Shown here piece after piece: positions 43,504 through 53,316 of a stretch of 64,000 nt of DNA. Source of the stretch: Prochlorococcus sp. AG-347-O22 (GTDB lineage: Bacteria; Cyanobacteriota; Cyanobacteriia; PCC-6307; Cyanobiaceae). The first letter of the stretch is position 1. Each line of letters begins with the position of its first letter. Both the position numbers and the translations under genes were made by a program. The notes beneath the pieces were generated by a model that was not told where the DNA came from, did not search any database, and saw only the letters and a list, made by a program, of their open reading frames with translations. Location: positions 88,803 through 152,802 of the forward strand of contig QCCX01000003.1 of the NCBI GenBank assembly GCA_003278845.1, read 5' to 3'.

Positions 43504-45045
43504 TTAATCTGATGCACCAAGGAATAATCTATATGTATCGTTTTGAGTTTCATCCCAAAATTTATAGCCTAGAATTCTTACAAATTTATTCCACTCTAAA
43601 ATCTCATTTTTATCGATTAATACTCCAATAACAATTTTTCCAACATCAGCTCCATAATTCCTATAGTGAAATATGCTTATAGACCAATTAGATTTCATAT
43701 TATTTAAGAAGTTTATTAATGCGCCAGGCCTTTCAGGAAACTCAAATCTGTATAAAAGCTCAACAAAGTTTCTATTACACATTTCTTTAAAATTCTTTGG
43801 TAATCTTCCACCTACCATATGTCTAAGATGATTTTTAGATAATTCATCATCACTTATGTCAATAAATGAGTACTCCGAATTTTTAAATACACTTAAAAGA
43901 TTTTTTTTATCATTTACTCCATAGACTTGAACTCCTACAAAGATCTGTGCATTCTCAGAATTCGACATCCTGTAGCTAAATTCAGTTAAATTTCTATTAT
44001 CAAGTAACTTACAAAAATCTATTAAACTTCCAGCACGTTCAGGAATTTCAACAGCCATCATCACTTCTTTACATTCACCAAGTTCTGCTCTTTCTGCGAC
44101 AAATCTAAGCCGCTCAAAATTCATATTTGCACCACATGCAATCGCCACCATTTTTCTATTTGAATGATTCGAATTTAAAATATCTTTTTTCATCCCTGCA
44201 ATTGATAATGCTCCTGCGGGCTCTAGTATTGATCTAGTATCCTCAAAAACATCTTTTATAGCTGCACATATTTCATCAGTATTAACGGTAATCATCTTAT
44301 CTATATATTTTCTGCCAATATCAAAAGTATTTTTACCAATCTTTTTAACCGCCACTCCATCTGCAAATTGACCAACAGAAGATAATTCCACAATTTTTGA
44401 TTCTTCCAAAGATTTTGTCATTGCGTCTGCATCTGCAGGCTCTACCCCAATTATTTTTACTTCAGGCCATATTTTTTTAATATATAAGGATATTCCTGAT
44501 ATCAATCCTCCACCACCAACAGCAATATAAATTGCATAGGGTTTTTCCTTTAGTTGTTGTTCTAGTTCAATAGCTATGGTTCCTTGTCCTGCTATTACAT
44601 CTGGATCATCAAAAGGATGAATAAAACATAAATTTCTTTCTTTGCTAATCCTTAATGCTTCTTTGTAAGTTTCATCATAATTATCACCAAATAATATAAC
44701 TTTTGCTTTTAACTTTTTTACAGCATTAACTTTTACAAGAGGTGTTGTAATGGGCATTAATATTGTCGCTTGGCAATTTAGCTTGAGAGCACTAAGAGCA
44801 ACACCTTGAGCATGATTACCAGCACTTGAAGTAATCACTCCCTGAGAAAGCTGAGAATTGGTGAGCTTACTCATTTTGTTATATGCACCTCTTACTTTGA
44901 ATGAAAATACATCTTGAAGATCTTCTCTTTTTAGAAAAACTTCATTATTAAGTGTATTACTTAAATTTTGAGCTTTTTCTAGGGGCGTTTTTTTTGCTAC
45001 TTCATAGACTTTAGCTTGAAGTATTTTTTCAAAATAATCATTCAT
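43504..45045 (-). CDS. ilvA: threonine ammonia-lyase, biosynthetic
   Basis: IlvA deaminates threonine to 2-oxobutanoate, the first step of isoleucine synthesis. The PLP domain has the Schiff-base Lys50 in SFKVRGAYNKM, SSAGNHAQGVALSA and the phosphate-binding AVGGGGLISG. Two C-terminal ACT-like regulatory domains (MMAVEIPERAGSLIDFCKLL and VELLYRFEFPERPGALINFL) mark the isoleucine-regulated biosynthetic form. Its 513 aa is standard. The stop lies just before the putative scpB start on the same strand. Confidence 0.97.
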   Translation of the reverse strand: MNDYFEKILQAKVYEVAKKTPLEKAQNLSNTLNNEVFLKREDLQDVFSFKVRGAYNKMSKLTNSQLSQGVITSSAGNHAQGVALSALKLNCQATILMPITTPLVKVNAVKKLKAKVILFGDNYDETYKEALRISKERNLCFIHPFDDPDVIAGQGTIAIELEQQLKEKPYAIYIAVGGGGLISGISLYIKKIWPEVKIIGVEPADADAMTKSLEESKIVELSSVGQFADGVAVKKIGKNTFDIGRKYIDKMITVNTDEICAAIKDVFEDTRSILEPAGALSIAGMKKDILNSNHSNRKMVAIACGANMNFERLRFVAERAELGECKEVMMAVEIPERAGSLIDFCKLLDNRNLTEFSYRMSNSENAQIFVGVQVYGVNDKKNLLSVFKNSEYSFIDISDDELSKNHLRHMVGGRLPKNFKEMCNRNFVELLYRFEFPERPGALINFLNNMKSNWSISIFHYRNYGADVGKIVIGVLIDKNEILEWNKFVRILGYKFWDETQNDTYRLFLGASD

Positions 45046-45161
45046 ATATATATTTTTAGCATTAATTATTAATCTAATAAAACATTACATGATCTATTTC
45101 CAAAAAAATACTCATTTTGCACCTCGACGTTTTAGATTAGATAGATACCAAATTTTGTTAA

Positions 45162-47051
45162 ATGCTTTTAAGTGAGTTAAGCCATCCAAATCAACTTCAT
45201 GGCTTAACAGTTTCACAATTAGAGGAAATTGCTTGTCAAATTAGAGAAAGACACCTTCAAGTAGTATCTACTAGCGGTGGACATCTTGGCCCTGGTTTAG
45301 GTGTAGTTGAGCTTACATTGGCTTTATATCAAACTCTTGACCTAGATTTTGACAAAGTTGTTTGGGATGTAGGACATCAAGGTTATCCGCATAAATTAAT
45401 AACAGGACGTTTCAGTCAATTTGATTCCCTTAGACAACAAAATGGAGTAGCTGGATATCTAAAAAGAAGTGAAAGCAAATTTGATCATTTTGGGGCTGGA
45501 CATGCAAGCACTTCTATTTCTGCTGCTTTAGGAATGGCAATAGCAAGAGACAGAAAAGGTGAGAATTATAAATGTGTTGCTGTTATTGGAGATGGAGCAT
45601 TAACTGGAGGAATGGCATTAGAAGCTATAAATCATGCAGGACACTTACCAAATACTCCTTTAGTTGTTGTGTTAAACGATAATGATATGTCTATTTCACC
45701 TCCAGTTGGAGCCCTTTCATCTTACTTAAATAAGGTAAGAGTTAGTCCTCCATTACAATTTTTATCCGATAGTGTCCAAGAAAGTGTAAAAAATATTCCC
45801 TTAATTGGAAAGGATATACCAGAAGAATTGAAAAATATTAAAGGAAGCGTAAGACGATTAGCTGTGCCTAAGGTTGGTGCTGTTTTTGAAGAACTTGGAT
45901 TTACATATATGGGTCCAATTGACGGTCATGATATTGGAAATTTAGTTAATACTTTTAACGCTGCTCATAAACTTAAAAAACCTGTACTTGTTCATGTTGT
46001 CACAACAAAAGGGAAGGGATATCCTTATGCAGAAGCTGACCAGGTAGGATATCATGCACAGTCTGCATTTGATCTGACTACTGGGAAATCTATTCCATCA
46101 AAGAAACCAAAGCCTGTTAGTTATAGTAAAATATTTGGTCAAACCTTATTGAAAATATGTGAACAAGATAGCAAAGTCGTTGGTATTACAGCTGCAATGG
46201 CTACAGGTACTGGTTTAGATATATTGCAAAGAAATATTCCAGACCAATATATCGATGTAGGAATAGCAGAACAACATGCCGTTACTCTTGCTGCAGGAAT
46301 GTCGTGCGATGGTCTTAAACCTGTTGTAGCTATATATAGTACTTTTCTTCAAAGAGCTTTCGATCAATTAATACATGATGTAGGGATACAAAATTTACCT
46401 GTATCATTCGTACTTGATAGAGCTGGGATAGTTGGAGCTGACGGTCCCACTCACCAAGGTCAGTACGATATCAGTTATATGAGATCTATACCTAATTTTG
46501 TATTGATGGCCCCAAAAGATGAGGCTGAATTACAGAGAATGTTAATAACTTCCATAAACCATAACGGTCCTACAGCACTAAGAATACCCAGAGGCTCTGG
46601 GTTAGGAGTGGCTGTAATGGACGAGGGTTGGGAACCTTTAAATATAGGCGAAGCTGAAATACTTGAAGAAGGAGAGGATATTCTAATTATTGCTTATGGT
46701 TCAATGGTTGCATCTGCTATCGAAACTGCAAACATACTAAAGAATATGAACATTAATGCATGTCTTGTTAATGCAAGATTTGTGAAACCTCTCGATAAAA
46801 ATCTTATTATCCCTTTAGCAAGTAGGATTAAAAAAGTTGTAACTATGGAAGAAGGAACCCTAATAGGTGGATTTGGTTCAGCAATAGTTGAATTATTAAA
46901 TGATAATGAAATAAATATTCCTGTTTACAGAATAGGTATACCTGATGTTCTCGTTGATCATGCTTCACCTGATCAGAGTAAAGAGAAACTAGAACTTATG
47001 CCTGATCAGATGGCAGATAAAATCGTTAAAAAATTTAAGTTAGATAATTAA
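45162..47051 (+). CDS. dxs: 1-deoxy-D-xylulose-5-phosphate synthase
   Basis: Dxs condenses pyruvate and glyceraldehyde-3-phosphate in the first step of the MEP isoprenoid pathway, feeding carotenoids and the phytyl chain. It is a thiamine-diphosphate enzyme: the cofactor motif is [18 protein letters not shown] through [10 protein letters not shown], and the second domain shows [23 protein letters not shown]. At 629 aa it is normal for the family. It diverges from ilvA and converges with psaK, 19 bp away. Confidence 0.98.
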   Translation: MLLSELSHPNQLHGLTVSQLEEIACQIRERHLQVVSTSGGHLGPGLGVVELTLALYQTLDLDFDKVVWDVGHQGYPHKLITGRFSQFDSLRQQNGVAGYLKRSESKFDHFGAGHASTSISAALGMAIARDRKGENYKCVAVIGDGALTGGMALEAINHAGHLPNTPLVVVLNDNDMSISPPVGALSSYLNKVRVSPPLQFLSDSVQESVKNIPLIGKDIPEELKNIKGSVRRLAVPKVGAVFEELGFTYMGPIDGHDIGNLVNTFNAAHKLKKPVLVHVVTTKGKGYPYAEADQVGYHAQSAFDLTTGKSIPSKKPKPVSYSKIFGQTLLKICEQDSKVVGITAAMATGTGLDILQRNIPDQYIDVGIAEQHAVTLAAGMSCDGLKPVVAIYSTFLQRAFDQLIHDVGIQNLPVSFVLDRAGIVGADGPTHQGQYDISYMRSIPNFVLMAPKDEAELQRMLITSINHNGPTALRIPRGSGLGVAVMDEGWEPLNIGEAEILEEGEDILIIAYGSMVASAIETANILKNMNINACLVNARFVKPLDKNLIIPLASRIKKVVTMEEGTLIGGFGSAIVELLNDNEINIPVYRIGIPDVLVDHASPDQSKEKLELMPDQMADKIVKKFKLDN

Positions 47052-47070
47052 ATATTTAATAATTAAACTT

Positions 47071-47331
47071 TTATAAAACACCACGTGAGGCTAATCCTAA
47101 GATTGCTCCAATTCCGAAAATATGACCTAGGCAATTAGCACCTACAACTGATGCGTGGCTTAAACCACCATAGAATTTTGAATTAGGAATTTCAAAACCT
47201 TCATTAGGTTTTCTTATTGTTGCTCTAGCAATTGCATAAGCAAAAACATTACATGCAATCATTACGACGGCACACTTAGGAGACCAAGAAAAAGTTGCTG
47301 GATCTGCAGCTGCAAATAATGTAGTAAACAT
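47071..47331 (-). CDS. psaK: photosystem I subunit PsaK
   Basis: PsaK is a peripheral two-helix subunit at the edge of photosystem I, involved in antenna binding. The 86-residue sequence has a short N-terminal leader, the first span around VVMIACNVFAYAIARATI, a stromal loop PNEGFEIPNSKFYGGLSHASVVG and the second span LGHIFGIGAILGL. The loop and the Gly-rich second helix match the family. The AT-rich upstream spacer of 66 bp contains TATATAAA, a possible -10. Confidence 0.95.
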   Translation of the reverse strand: MFTTLFAAADPATFSWSPKCAVVMIACNVFAYAIARATIRKPNEGFEIPNSKFYGGLSHASVVGANCLGHIFGIGAILGLASRGVL

Positions 47332-47397
47332 AAAAAATCGTTATTTTTATATATTCTCTAATACTTTTACCTAAAAAACACAAAATTGTAAAAGGTC

Positions 47398-47733
47398 TTA
47401 AGAGTTGTTTACTTCTAATCTATTTAATAACTTTATAAATCCAAACAAAATAACAAAATCACTTAGAGTTAGGAATGATTCTGCAAAACCATGCAGGAAG
47501 TCAACCTCAACAAGGGTTTTACCATAGTAATTTAGTGTGAAGATAGATACCAATATAGTTATGAATACGAATAAAACAGTTAAGGAAAATCCTGTTTTTA
47601 CAAAAATATTAACAGATTTGATTTTATATAAGTAAAACAAAAATATTGCATATGGAATTATTGATACTGCGAACAATAATGTGTTATCGATGGAACCTAA
47701 CTTTTCTATAAATTTAAAAACTAAATTATTCAT
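47398..47733 (-). CDS. DUF3593 membrane protein
   Basis: 111 residues with three predicted spans (about 14-32, 42-64, 84-103) and the block IDNTLLFAVSIIPYAIFLFYLY, which fits the cyanobacterial and plastid DUF3593 family. The loop DFLHGFAESFLTLSDF contains a conserved-looking His. Function unknown. Its start overlaps the end of the DUF2499 gene by 8 bp; these two families are usually neighbours in cyanobacteria, which suggests a shared complex. Confidence 0.78.
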   Translation of the reverse strand: MNNLVFKFIEKLGSIDNTLLFAVSIIPYAIFLFYLYKIKSVNIFVKTGFSLTVLFVFITILVSIFTLNYYGKTLVEVDFLHGFAESFLTLSDFVILFGFIKLLNRLEVNNS

Positions 47734-48028
47734 AAGTCTCTTCCTTTTTAAAAATAGTGAATGATGCGATAGCTAATGTTGAATTACCAATAAATGTAAA
47801 TATCCCTTGAAGCGTAACTAAACCATACAATACATTTTGATTATCATAGATATGCCAAGTAATAGCGCACATAGCTCCTATTAAGTTCGGAACCATAGCT
47901 AAGCTTAACCAAAAAAATAAATTGTATTTTTTATATGTAGAAATTTTGTATATAACAAAAATGGTAAATATCCATTCAATGACTGAAGAGATGTGAATTA
48001 ACCAAGTTCCAAATGAAAGTTCGTGCAA
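47726..48028 (-). CDS. DUF2499 membrane protein
   Basis: 100 residues of the DUF2499 family: the N-terminal LSFGTWLIHISSVIEWIFTI is the family signature, followed by WLSLAMVPNLIGAMCAITWHIYDN and a C-terminal span. About three membrane helices are expected, with conserved Trp and His in the membrane. Homologs exist in plant chloroplasts; no biochemical role is known to me. It is coupled to the DUF3593 gene by an 8 bp overlap and starts 3 bp after the peroxiredoxin stop. Confidence 0.82.
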   Translation of the reverse strand: MHELSFGTWLIHISSVIEWIFTIFVIYKISTYKKYNLFFWLSLAMVPNLIGAMCAITWHIYDNQNVLYGLVTLQGIFTFIGNSTLAIASFTIFKKEETYE

Positions 48029-48031
48029 AAT

Positions 48032-48568
48032 TTATATTTTTTTCTTTAGTACATTAAGTACTTCTTTAGCATGATGTATAGGTAAAACACTTATCCATCT
48101 ATAAGAAATTACCCCTTCTGGAGAAATCAAAAAAGTATTTCTATCTGAAAATGGAGGAATCCAAGAACCATATTTATCGCTAATAATTCCTTCAGGATCA
48201 GATAATAAAGTGTAGTTTATAGATTTCTCGCTGCAGAAACTTTCATGTGAATTTTGATTATCAGCACTAATACCAACAATTTCCGCATTATATTTTGAAA
48301 AATCTTTTTTTAATTCCGAAAACCCTTTAGCTTCAAGAGTGCATCCTGCGGTAAAGTCCTTTGGATAAAAATACATAACAAGCCACTTACCTTGAAAATC
48401 ATTTAGTTCCCAAATTTTTTTTGATTTTATGTTTTTATTAAAACCTTCTAATTGAAAGTTCGGAGCAACATCTCCAACTTCAGGAGCAAAGTCAAAAGCG
48501 ATTGCCGAATTATAATTAAATAAAAAAATAAATGATATTAATATACTTAAAACTAAATTCCTCATCAA
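48032..48568 (-). CDS. exported PrxQ/BCP-type peroxiredoxin
   Basis: 178 residues. A signal peptide (about 1-24, ending NSAIAF) suggests export to the lumen or periplasm. The AhpC/TSA domain shows APNFQLEGFN, YFYPKDFTAGCTLEAKGF with peroxidatic Cys76, and the late VISYRWISVLP. The usual resolving Cys five residues after Cys76 is Lys81 here; the only other mature Cys is Cys112 in SHESFCSEKS, which may take that role. It is 2 bp from rpmB and upstream of the DUF2499/DUF3593 pair. Confidence 0.88.
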   Translation of the reverse strand: MMRNLVLSILISFIFLFNYNSAIAFDFAPEVGDVAPNFQLEGFNKNIKSKKIWELNDFQGKWLVMYFYPKDFTAGCTLEAKGFSELKKDFSKYNAEIVGISADNQNSHESFCSEKSINYTLLSDPEGIISDKYGSWIPPFSDRNTFLISPEGVISYRWISVLPIHHAKEVLNVLKKKI

Positions 48569-48570
48569 AT

Positions 48571-48807
48571 TTAGAATTTTTTTAAATCAACTCCATTTGA
48601 TTTGGCAAATTTATCTAAACCTACTTTTTGTATAGACTTAAGTGCTTTGGTACTAATTTTAATATTCACCCATTTTTTTCCTTCTTCCCACCAAAGTCTC
48701 CTTTTTTGGAGATTAACTTGTTGCAATTTTTTTGTACGAATATGTGAGTGACTCACTGCCATCCCGTTATTAGCTTTTGCACCGGTAAGTTCGCAAACTC
48801 TTGACAT
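48571..48807 (-). CDS. rpmB: 50S ribosomal protein L28
   Basis: 78 residues, the full length of L28. The family start [23 protein letters not shown], then [14 protein letters not shown], and the basic C-terminal [25 protein letters not shown] are clear. It follows htpG on the same strand by 39 bp and is 2 bp upstream of the peroxiredoxin gene. No Zn-binding Cys pairs are present, so it is the zinc-free form. Confidence 0.97.
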   Translation of the reverse strand: MSRVCELTGAKANNGMAVSHSHIRTKKLQQVNLQKRRLWWEEGKKWVNIKISTKALKSIQKVGLDKFAKSNGVDLKKF

Positions 48808-48846
48808 CTATATTGAGTTATATCTTCAAAAATTCTAACACATGAC

Positions 48847-50751
48847 TCAATTCGTTGAATTAAGTAATTCTGAAATTAATTCAGCATTATTATTTTGTAA
48901 ATTAATTATCTGTTCTTGATCTAATCCTCCAACGGAAAGCTTAGCCATATCGTAAACATGATTAGCAATTTTAGATGCTAATGGATTCTCAATTGAATCC
49001 TTTTCATCAATAATTATTTTGTTACCTGTAATTTTATTAAGACCAACAATAAGTGGATGTACTTTGTTAATTAAGAGCACATGATATTCAGGTAAGCCAG
49101 GCATCTTTTGCTCCATGTAAGCGCCCATATCATTAATTCTTCTCATTTGTTCTGGAAGCAAGATCATCGCTGGTGGAGCATCTTTATTTGAAAGTGATTG
49201 TACTTTAACTGTTACTTTCTCATTGTTAAGGGCCTTAACTATCGTATCTCTAAGATTATCTGTATTTGATTTGCCATCCTTATCTACAATTTCCTTAGAT
49301 TCCTTATCTTCTAGTTCATTTATTTCAGAATCCACTCTTTGGAATTGATAATCTTCATTTTTACTTTCAAACCATGGAAGAAATTGTGCGTCAATTAAGG
49401 GATCTGATTTAATAACTTCTTTATTATCAGATAAACAGATATTTAATGCACTAGATTGTGCAATCAAATCTGAACAGTAAATTATTTTATTAGTATCAGT
49501 TAATTTATTTCGGTCTTTGTAATTTGCGAGAGTTGTAAAATATTTATCATTGGACTTTATGAGGGATTTATTTTCAATATCTTTAGTTACGTCTTTATCT
49601 GAATTTATAATTGTTTCGAAAATTATACTGTTATTGACTAAATCAGCAAATTTTTCATCTTCGATAGCGCCAATTTTAATAAAAGCAGAGATTGAATCCC
49701 AAATTTCTGCATAAAATTCTGGAGAATTTTTTATCAAATCCTTCAGTTTATTAGCAATTTTTTTTGAGATAAATGATGATATCGACCTTACTTTTCTATC
49801 TGTTTGTAATGCACTTCTACTAACATTTAGTGGTATATCTGTAGAGTCAATAACTCCTCTTAGAGGTAAAAGGTATTTTGGTACTATCTCTTTAATTGAA
49901 TCGCTTACGAATACTTGATTGCAAAATAGTTTTATTTCTCCCTTTTCCCAATCAGCTCTACCTGACAACTTTGGAAAATACAATATCCCTTGTATATCAT
50001 ATGGATAATCTGTATTTAGATGAATCCATAAAAGTGGATCTCCCTGGAAAGGATAAAGGTATTTATATAACTCAATATAATCTTCATCTTTTAATTCATT
50101 AGGTTGTTTTCTCCAAGGAGGATTTTTCTTATTAATGGTCTCTCCTTCAAATAAGACATCTATTGGCATAAAATCACAATATTTTTTTATTAGTGATTTA
50201 ATCCTTTCAGGCTCGATAAACTCTTTTTCTTCTTCAAGTAGGTGAAGAATAACATCTGTACCAATTGTCTCTCTTTCTGATTCCTCTAACGTGAAATTTG
50301 GCGATCCATCACAAGACCATTTGAAAGCTTTTGATTCCCCAATTGCCGACTTAGTTAATATATCAACTCTATCTGCCACCATGAAACTTGAATAAAAACC
50401 TAGTCCAAAATGACCTATAAATTCATCATTATCTTTTTTGTATTTTGTTAGGAATTCTTCAGCACTAGAAAATGCAACTTGATTAATGTACTTCTTAATT
50501 TCTTCATCATTCATTCCAATTCCATTATCGGAAATTGTTAACGTATTTTTTTCACGGTTAATTGTTATTTTTACTTGAGCCTCCTCAGTATTCTCGCAAT
50601 CACCTGCCATAGAAGCCATTCTTCTTTTACTAATTGCGTCAACACCATTACTAACAAGTTCTCTTAAAAAGATTTCATGGTCAGAATATACTGCCTTCTT
50701 GATAATTGGGAAAATATTTTCGGTATTAATACGAATTTCGCCTTTTTCCAT
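48847..50751 (-). CDS. htpG: molecular chaperone HtpG (Hsp90)
   Basis: HtpG is the bacterial Hsp90, an ATP-driven chaperone that in cyanobacteria supports heat, cold and oxidative stress tolerance. The GHKL ATP site is seen in FLRELVSNGVDAISKRR, ISDNGIGMNDEEI and FIGHFGLGFYSSFMVAD. The middle-domain catalytic Arg lies in LNVSRSALQTDRKVR, and the C-terminal dimer domain completes 634 aa. An imperfect palindrome lies upstream at 50817-50832. Confidence 0.97.
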   Translation of the reverse strand: MEKGEIRINTENIFPIIKKAVYSDHEIFLRELVSNGVDAISKRRMASMAGDCENTEEAQVKITINREKNTLTISDNGIGMNDEEIKKYINQVAFSSAEEFLTKYKKDNDEFIGHFGLGFYSSFMVADRVDILTKSAIGESKAFKWSCDGSPNFTLEESERETIGTDVILHLLEEEKEFIEPERIKSLIKKYCDFMPIDVLFEGETINKKNPPWRKQPNELKDEDYIELYKYLYPFQGDPLLWIHLNTDYPYDIQGILYFPKLSGRADWEKGEIKLFCNQVFVSDSIKEIVPKYLLPLRGVIDSTDIPLNVSRSALQTDRKVRSISSFISKKIANKLKDLIKNSPEFYAEIWDSISAFIKIGAIEDEKFADLVNNSIIFETIINSDKDVTKDIENKSLIKSNDKYFTTLANYKDRNKLTDTNKIIYCSDLIAQSSALNICLSDNKEVIKSDPLIDAQFLPWFESKNEDYQFQRVDSEINELEDKESKEIVDKDGKSNTDNLRDTIVKALNNEKVTVKVQSLSNKDAPPAMILLPEQMRRINDMGAYMEQKMPGLPEYHVLLINKVHPLIVGLNKITGNKIIIDEKDSIENPLASKIANHVYDMAKLSVGGLDQEQIINLQNNNAELISELLNSTN

Positions 50752-50816
50752 TTAAAAAAAATCAAACATATTAAATCTTATTTCTTAAAAACTAGTTAAT
50801 CAAGTTTAATTAGGAG

Positions 50817-50832
50817 TATTGTCCGAACAATA
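50817..50832. promoter_or_regulatory. imperfect palindrome upstream of htpG, possible operator
   Basis: TATTGTCCGAACAATA is a near-perfect 16-mer palindrome (one mismatched pair) in the 117 bp gap between htpG and hisZ, about 66 bp before the htpG start. It does not resemble CIRCE, the LexA box or the NtcA site. It could be an operator for htpG or a chance palindrome in AT-rich DNA. Confidence 0.3.
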
Positions 50833-50857
50833 TATAAATTTAAAAGTTAAATAAATT

Positions 50858-50885
50858 TTTTATGGGTTTTATTTAACCCATAAAA
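50858..50885 (-). terminator. hairpin at the 3' end of hisZ, weak terminator
   Basis: An 11 bp perfect stem, AACCCATAAAA (50875-50885) with TTTTATGGGTT (50858-50868), closes a 6 nt loop. It includes the last hisZ codons and the stop. On the minus strand it is followed by mixed A/T rather than a clean T run, so termination would be weak. It is the only strong stem in this gap. Confidence 0.4.
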
Positions 50886-52020
50886 TATCACTGCAATTAT
50901 TTTCTTTCATAATTTGATTAGCTTTAGCCAAGTCATCACATGGATTTAAATGTAGGACAGCAATATTCCCTTTTTTCTGTTGTACTTTTTGTTCATTCAT
51001 ACCTTTTTCTAACAGACATGAATCTTTAAACATTAATAAAATCTTTTTGTTATTTGTCTTTTCTTCCCTAATTAAATTTCTTAAAACGTCTACTGAAATT
51101 GTAAATCCAATCCCATTAAATATTTTCTCATTAGGACTAAATGATCTTACTAACTCATCATATCTTCCGCCTTTTGCGATGACACTTTTATTTTTACCAT
51201 TTTCCCCTATTAGTTGAAAAACTATTCCTTCATATAAATTCAAGTGAGGTTGGAAAGTGGGATCAAGTTGTAATTTAACACCATATTTTTTTGATATTTT
51301 TGATAAAGTTTTAAATAAAAAATTTAAGTCATCTAGAGTTTTACTGGTACCATAAATAGTCTTTAATTTTTTTAATATTGCAATTGGCTCTCCTCTTGTG
51401 AATAAAAGATCTTTAAGAATATATTTATCATCTTCATCTATTCCTAATTTAGATAAATTATCTTGATCAAAATTAACCAGACTTTTCTTAATTTCTTCAA
51501 AATTATTATTTTTATATTTGTTCAGTATTAAGTCCATTATTTTTGTTGTGCTTACCAGTAGAAATAAATTACAACCGTCCTTCAAATTAATATTATCGAT
51601 TGAATCAAACAAAATATTAATAACTTCAATTTCTGGGTATTTTGTATCATATCCAATTAATTCAATTCCACTCTGCAATTTTTCTTGTAACTTAAATGAA
51701 TTTTTATTATTTTGTTTTTTATCAAAAACCATTCCATTGGTGAATAATCTTATAGGTCTTTTCTTATTTATTAATCTAGTAGATGACAATTTAACAATTG
51801 ATGTTGTCATTTCAGGCCTAAGACATAATGAATTATTACTTACTATTCCTACAACCTGATTTTCGTCAATAACGCCACGGCCTTTTATGGTCTCTAAACT
51901 ATTTATAAATGAGGGTGAAACCTCTTCATATCCCCATAGTTTATAAATACTATTTAAATTATTTACGATGTTTGAGTTATTTTTTACATCGACTAATTTA
52001 ATTTCCTTTATTTCGGTCAT
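50869..52020 (-). CDS. hisZ: ATP phosphoribosyltransferase regulatory subunit HisZ
   Basis: HisZ is a class II aminoacyl-tRNA synthetase-like protein without charging activity that forms an octamer with short-form HisG for histidine synthesis. The motif 2-like region NSLCLRPEMTTSIVKL and motif 3-like GIGFTISVDVLRNLI are visible, along with AKGGRYDELVRSF. At 383 aa it lacks the C-terminal anticodon-binding domain of HisRS, which decides between the two. It lies on the minus strand, 18 bp after suhB. Confidence 0.88.
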   Translation of the reverse strand: MTEIKEIKLVDVKNNSNIVNNLNSIYKLWGYEEVSPSFINSLETIKGRGVIDENQVVGIVSNNSLCLRPEMTTSIVKLSSTRLINKKRPIRLFTNGMVFDKKQNNKNSFKLQEKLQSGIELIGYDTKYPEIEVINILFDSIDNINLKDGCNLFLLVSTTKIMDLILNKYKNNNFEEIKKSLVNFDQDNLSKLGIDEDDKYILKDLLFTRGEPIAILKKLKTIYGTSKTLDDLNFLFKTLSKISKKYGVKLQLDPTFQPHLNLYEGIVFQLIGENGKNKSVIAKGGRYDELVRSFSPNEKIFNGIGFTISVDVLRNLIREEKTNNKKILLMFKDSCLLEKGMNEQKVQQKKGNIAVLHLNPCDDLAKANQIMKENNCSDILWVK

Positions 52021-52038
52021 TTTAATATTTAACTAATT

Positions 52039-52887
52039 TTAGGTATAGAGATTTTTTTTAAATGGAGAGACTTTATCTAGTTCATTTTTTAATTCATTCT
52101 CAAGGCTGGGAGAACAAGCTAAAATTCTTCCTGAACTTAAATTAAATTCGCCTGATGGATAATCAGAAATAATACCACCAGCCTCTTTTACAATAATAAC
52201 ACCGGCCGCTAGGTCCCATACCTCCAATCCTCTTTCCCAATATCCATCTACCTTACCTGCCGCAACAAATGCTAGATCAACTGCTGCTGCACCTCCTCTT
52301 CTAACACCTCTAGTTTTATGTGTTAAATAACAAAATTCAGCATAATTATTATCCTCTGTCTCAAATCTGTCATAAGAGAAACCAGTTACAAGTAAGCTAT
52401 CAGAAAGATTAGAGGGATTAGATACTTTAAGTTCACTATCATTGCAGAATGAGCCTAAACCTATACAGGCTGAATATAGTTCATTTATATAAGGTACTGA
52501 TATAGCCCCTATAATTGGCTTATTTTTATATACAAGGCCAATAGAGGTTCCAAAAAAAGGGTATCCATGAGAATAATTTGTTGTACCATCTAATGGGTCT
52601 ATACACCACGTTAAATCCGAAGATTTGGTTAATTTACCCGATTCCTCTGCATTTATAGATATGTTTGGTGTCTTTTCTAATAAATATTCTTTTATTTTAT
52701 TTTCAACTTCCAAATCTACATTGGTAACTAGATCACCCTTCCTACCTTTTGATGATATTTTCTGAATTCTATTGTAATTAACTTTTAAAATTTCATTTCC
52801 AATTTCTGCCGATTTCTTAGCTATTTCATACAAACTGTATAAGTTTACTTGATTTGCAAGTTCCTCTATTTCTTCTAATTCAAACAT
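52039..52887 (-). CDS. suhB: inositol monophosphatase family phosphatase (SuhB-like)
   Basis: A 282-residue Mg-dependent, Li-sensitive phosphatase of the inositol monophosphatase family. The metal motifs are INAEESGK (Glu pair), WCIDPLDGTTNYSHGYP and, in the second half, WERGLEVWDLAAGVIIVKEAGG. Some cyanobacterial members also hydrolyse fructose-1,6-bisphosphate or histidinol phosphate; given hisZ next door, a histidinol-phosphatase role is a fair alternative. It is adjacent to the ferredoxin gene (5 bp). Confidence 0.9.
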   Translation of the reverse strand: MFELEEIEELANQVNLYSLYEIAKKSAEIGNEILKVNYNRIQKISSKGRKGDLVTNVDLEVENKIKEYLLEKTPNISINAEESGKLTKSSDLTWCIDPLDGTTNYSHGYPFFGTSIGLVYKNKPIIGAISVPYINELYSACIGLGSFCNDSELKVSNPSNLSDSLLVTGFSYDRFETEDNNYAEFCYLTHKTRGVRRGGAAAVDLAFVAAGKVDGYWERGLEVWDLAAGVIIVKEAGGIISDYPSGEFNLSSGRILACSPSLENELKNELDKVSPFKKNLYT

Positions 52888-52892
52888 GATGA

Positions 52893-53267
52893 TTAATCTT
52901 CCTCAAATTCCCATGGTGGCGCAACTCTTGTATTCCCCCTCCCAAAATATTGTCCAAATTGTAAATCATATACTTCATCTTCATATGTAGTTTCAACCTC
53001 AAGATCTGAAGTTGCTTTAGCAACACAAAGAAGTGCATAACCTTTGTCCTTTAGAGCTTGAGATACACCCATGGCTTCAGGTTGTTGCAATGTGCCAGAT
53101 ATAATCTTAACTGCACAACTTGTACAGCAACCATTTCTACAAGAAAATGCAAGTTTGAGACCTTTCTTTTCAAATTCTTTAAGTATATAGTCGTCACTAT
53201 GAACCTGCTTTTGGTAGACCTTTCCGGTTTCTTTATTTTTAACAGTGACTGTGAAAGTCTTTTTCAA
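52893..53267 (-). CDS. plant-type [2Fe-2S] ferredoxin with C-terminal extension
   Basis: 124 residues. The cluster ligands fit CX4CX2CX29C: Cys43, Cys48, Cys51 (SCRNGCCTSCAVKI) and Cys81 (LLCVAKA). An N-terminal beta-grasp precedes them. Unlike photosynthetic PetF (about 97 aa), it has about 25 extra C-terminal residues (DLQFGQYFGRGNTRVAPPWEF) and Cys47, so it is a divergent paralog. It lies directly upstream of suhB on the same strand; the electron partner is unknown. Confidence 0.9.
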   Translation of the reverse strand: MKKTFTVTVKNKETGKVYQKQVHSDDYILKEFEKKGLKLAFSCRNGCCTSCAVKIISGTLQQPEAMGVSQALKDKGYALLCVAKATSDLEVETTYEDEVYDLQFGQYFGRGNTRVAPPWEFEED

Positions 53268-53316
53268 ATAACTTTCCTCAAAAATGGGATGATAAAGAGT
53301 TAAAATGGATATCTTG

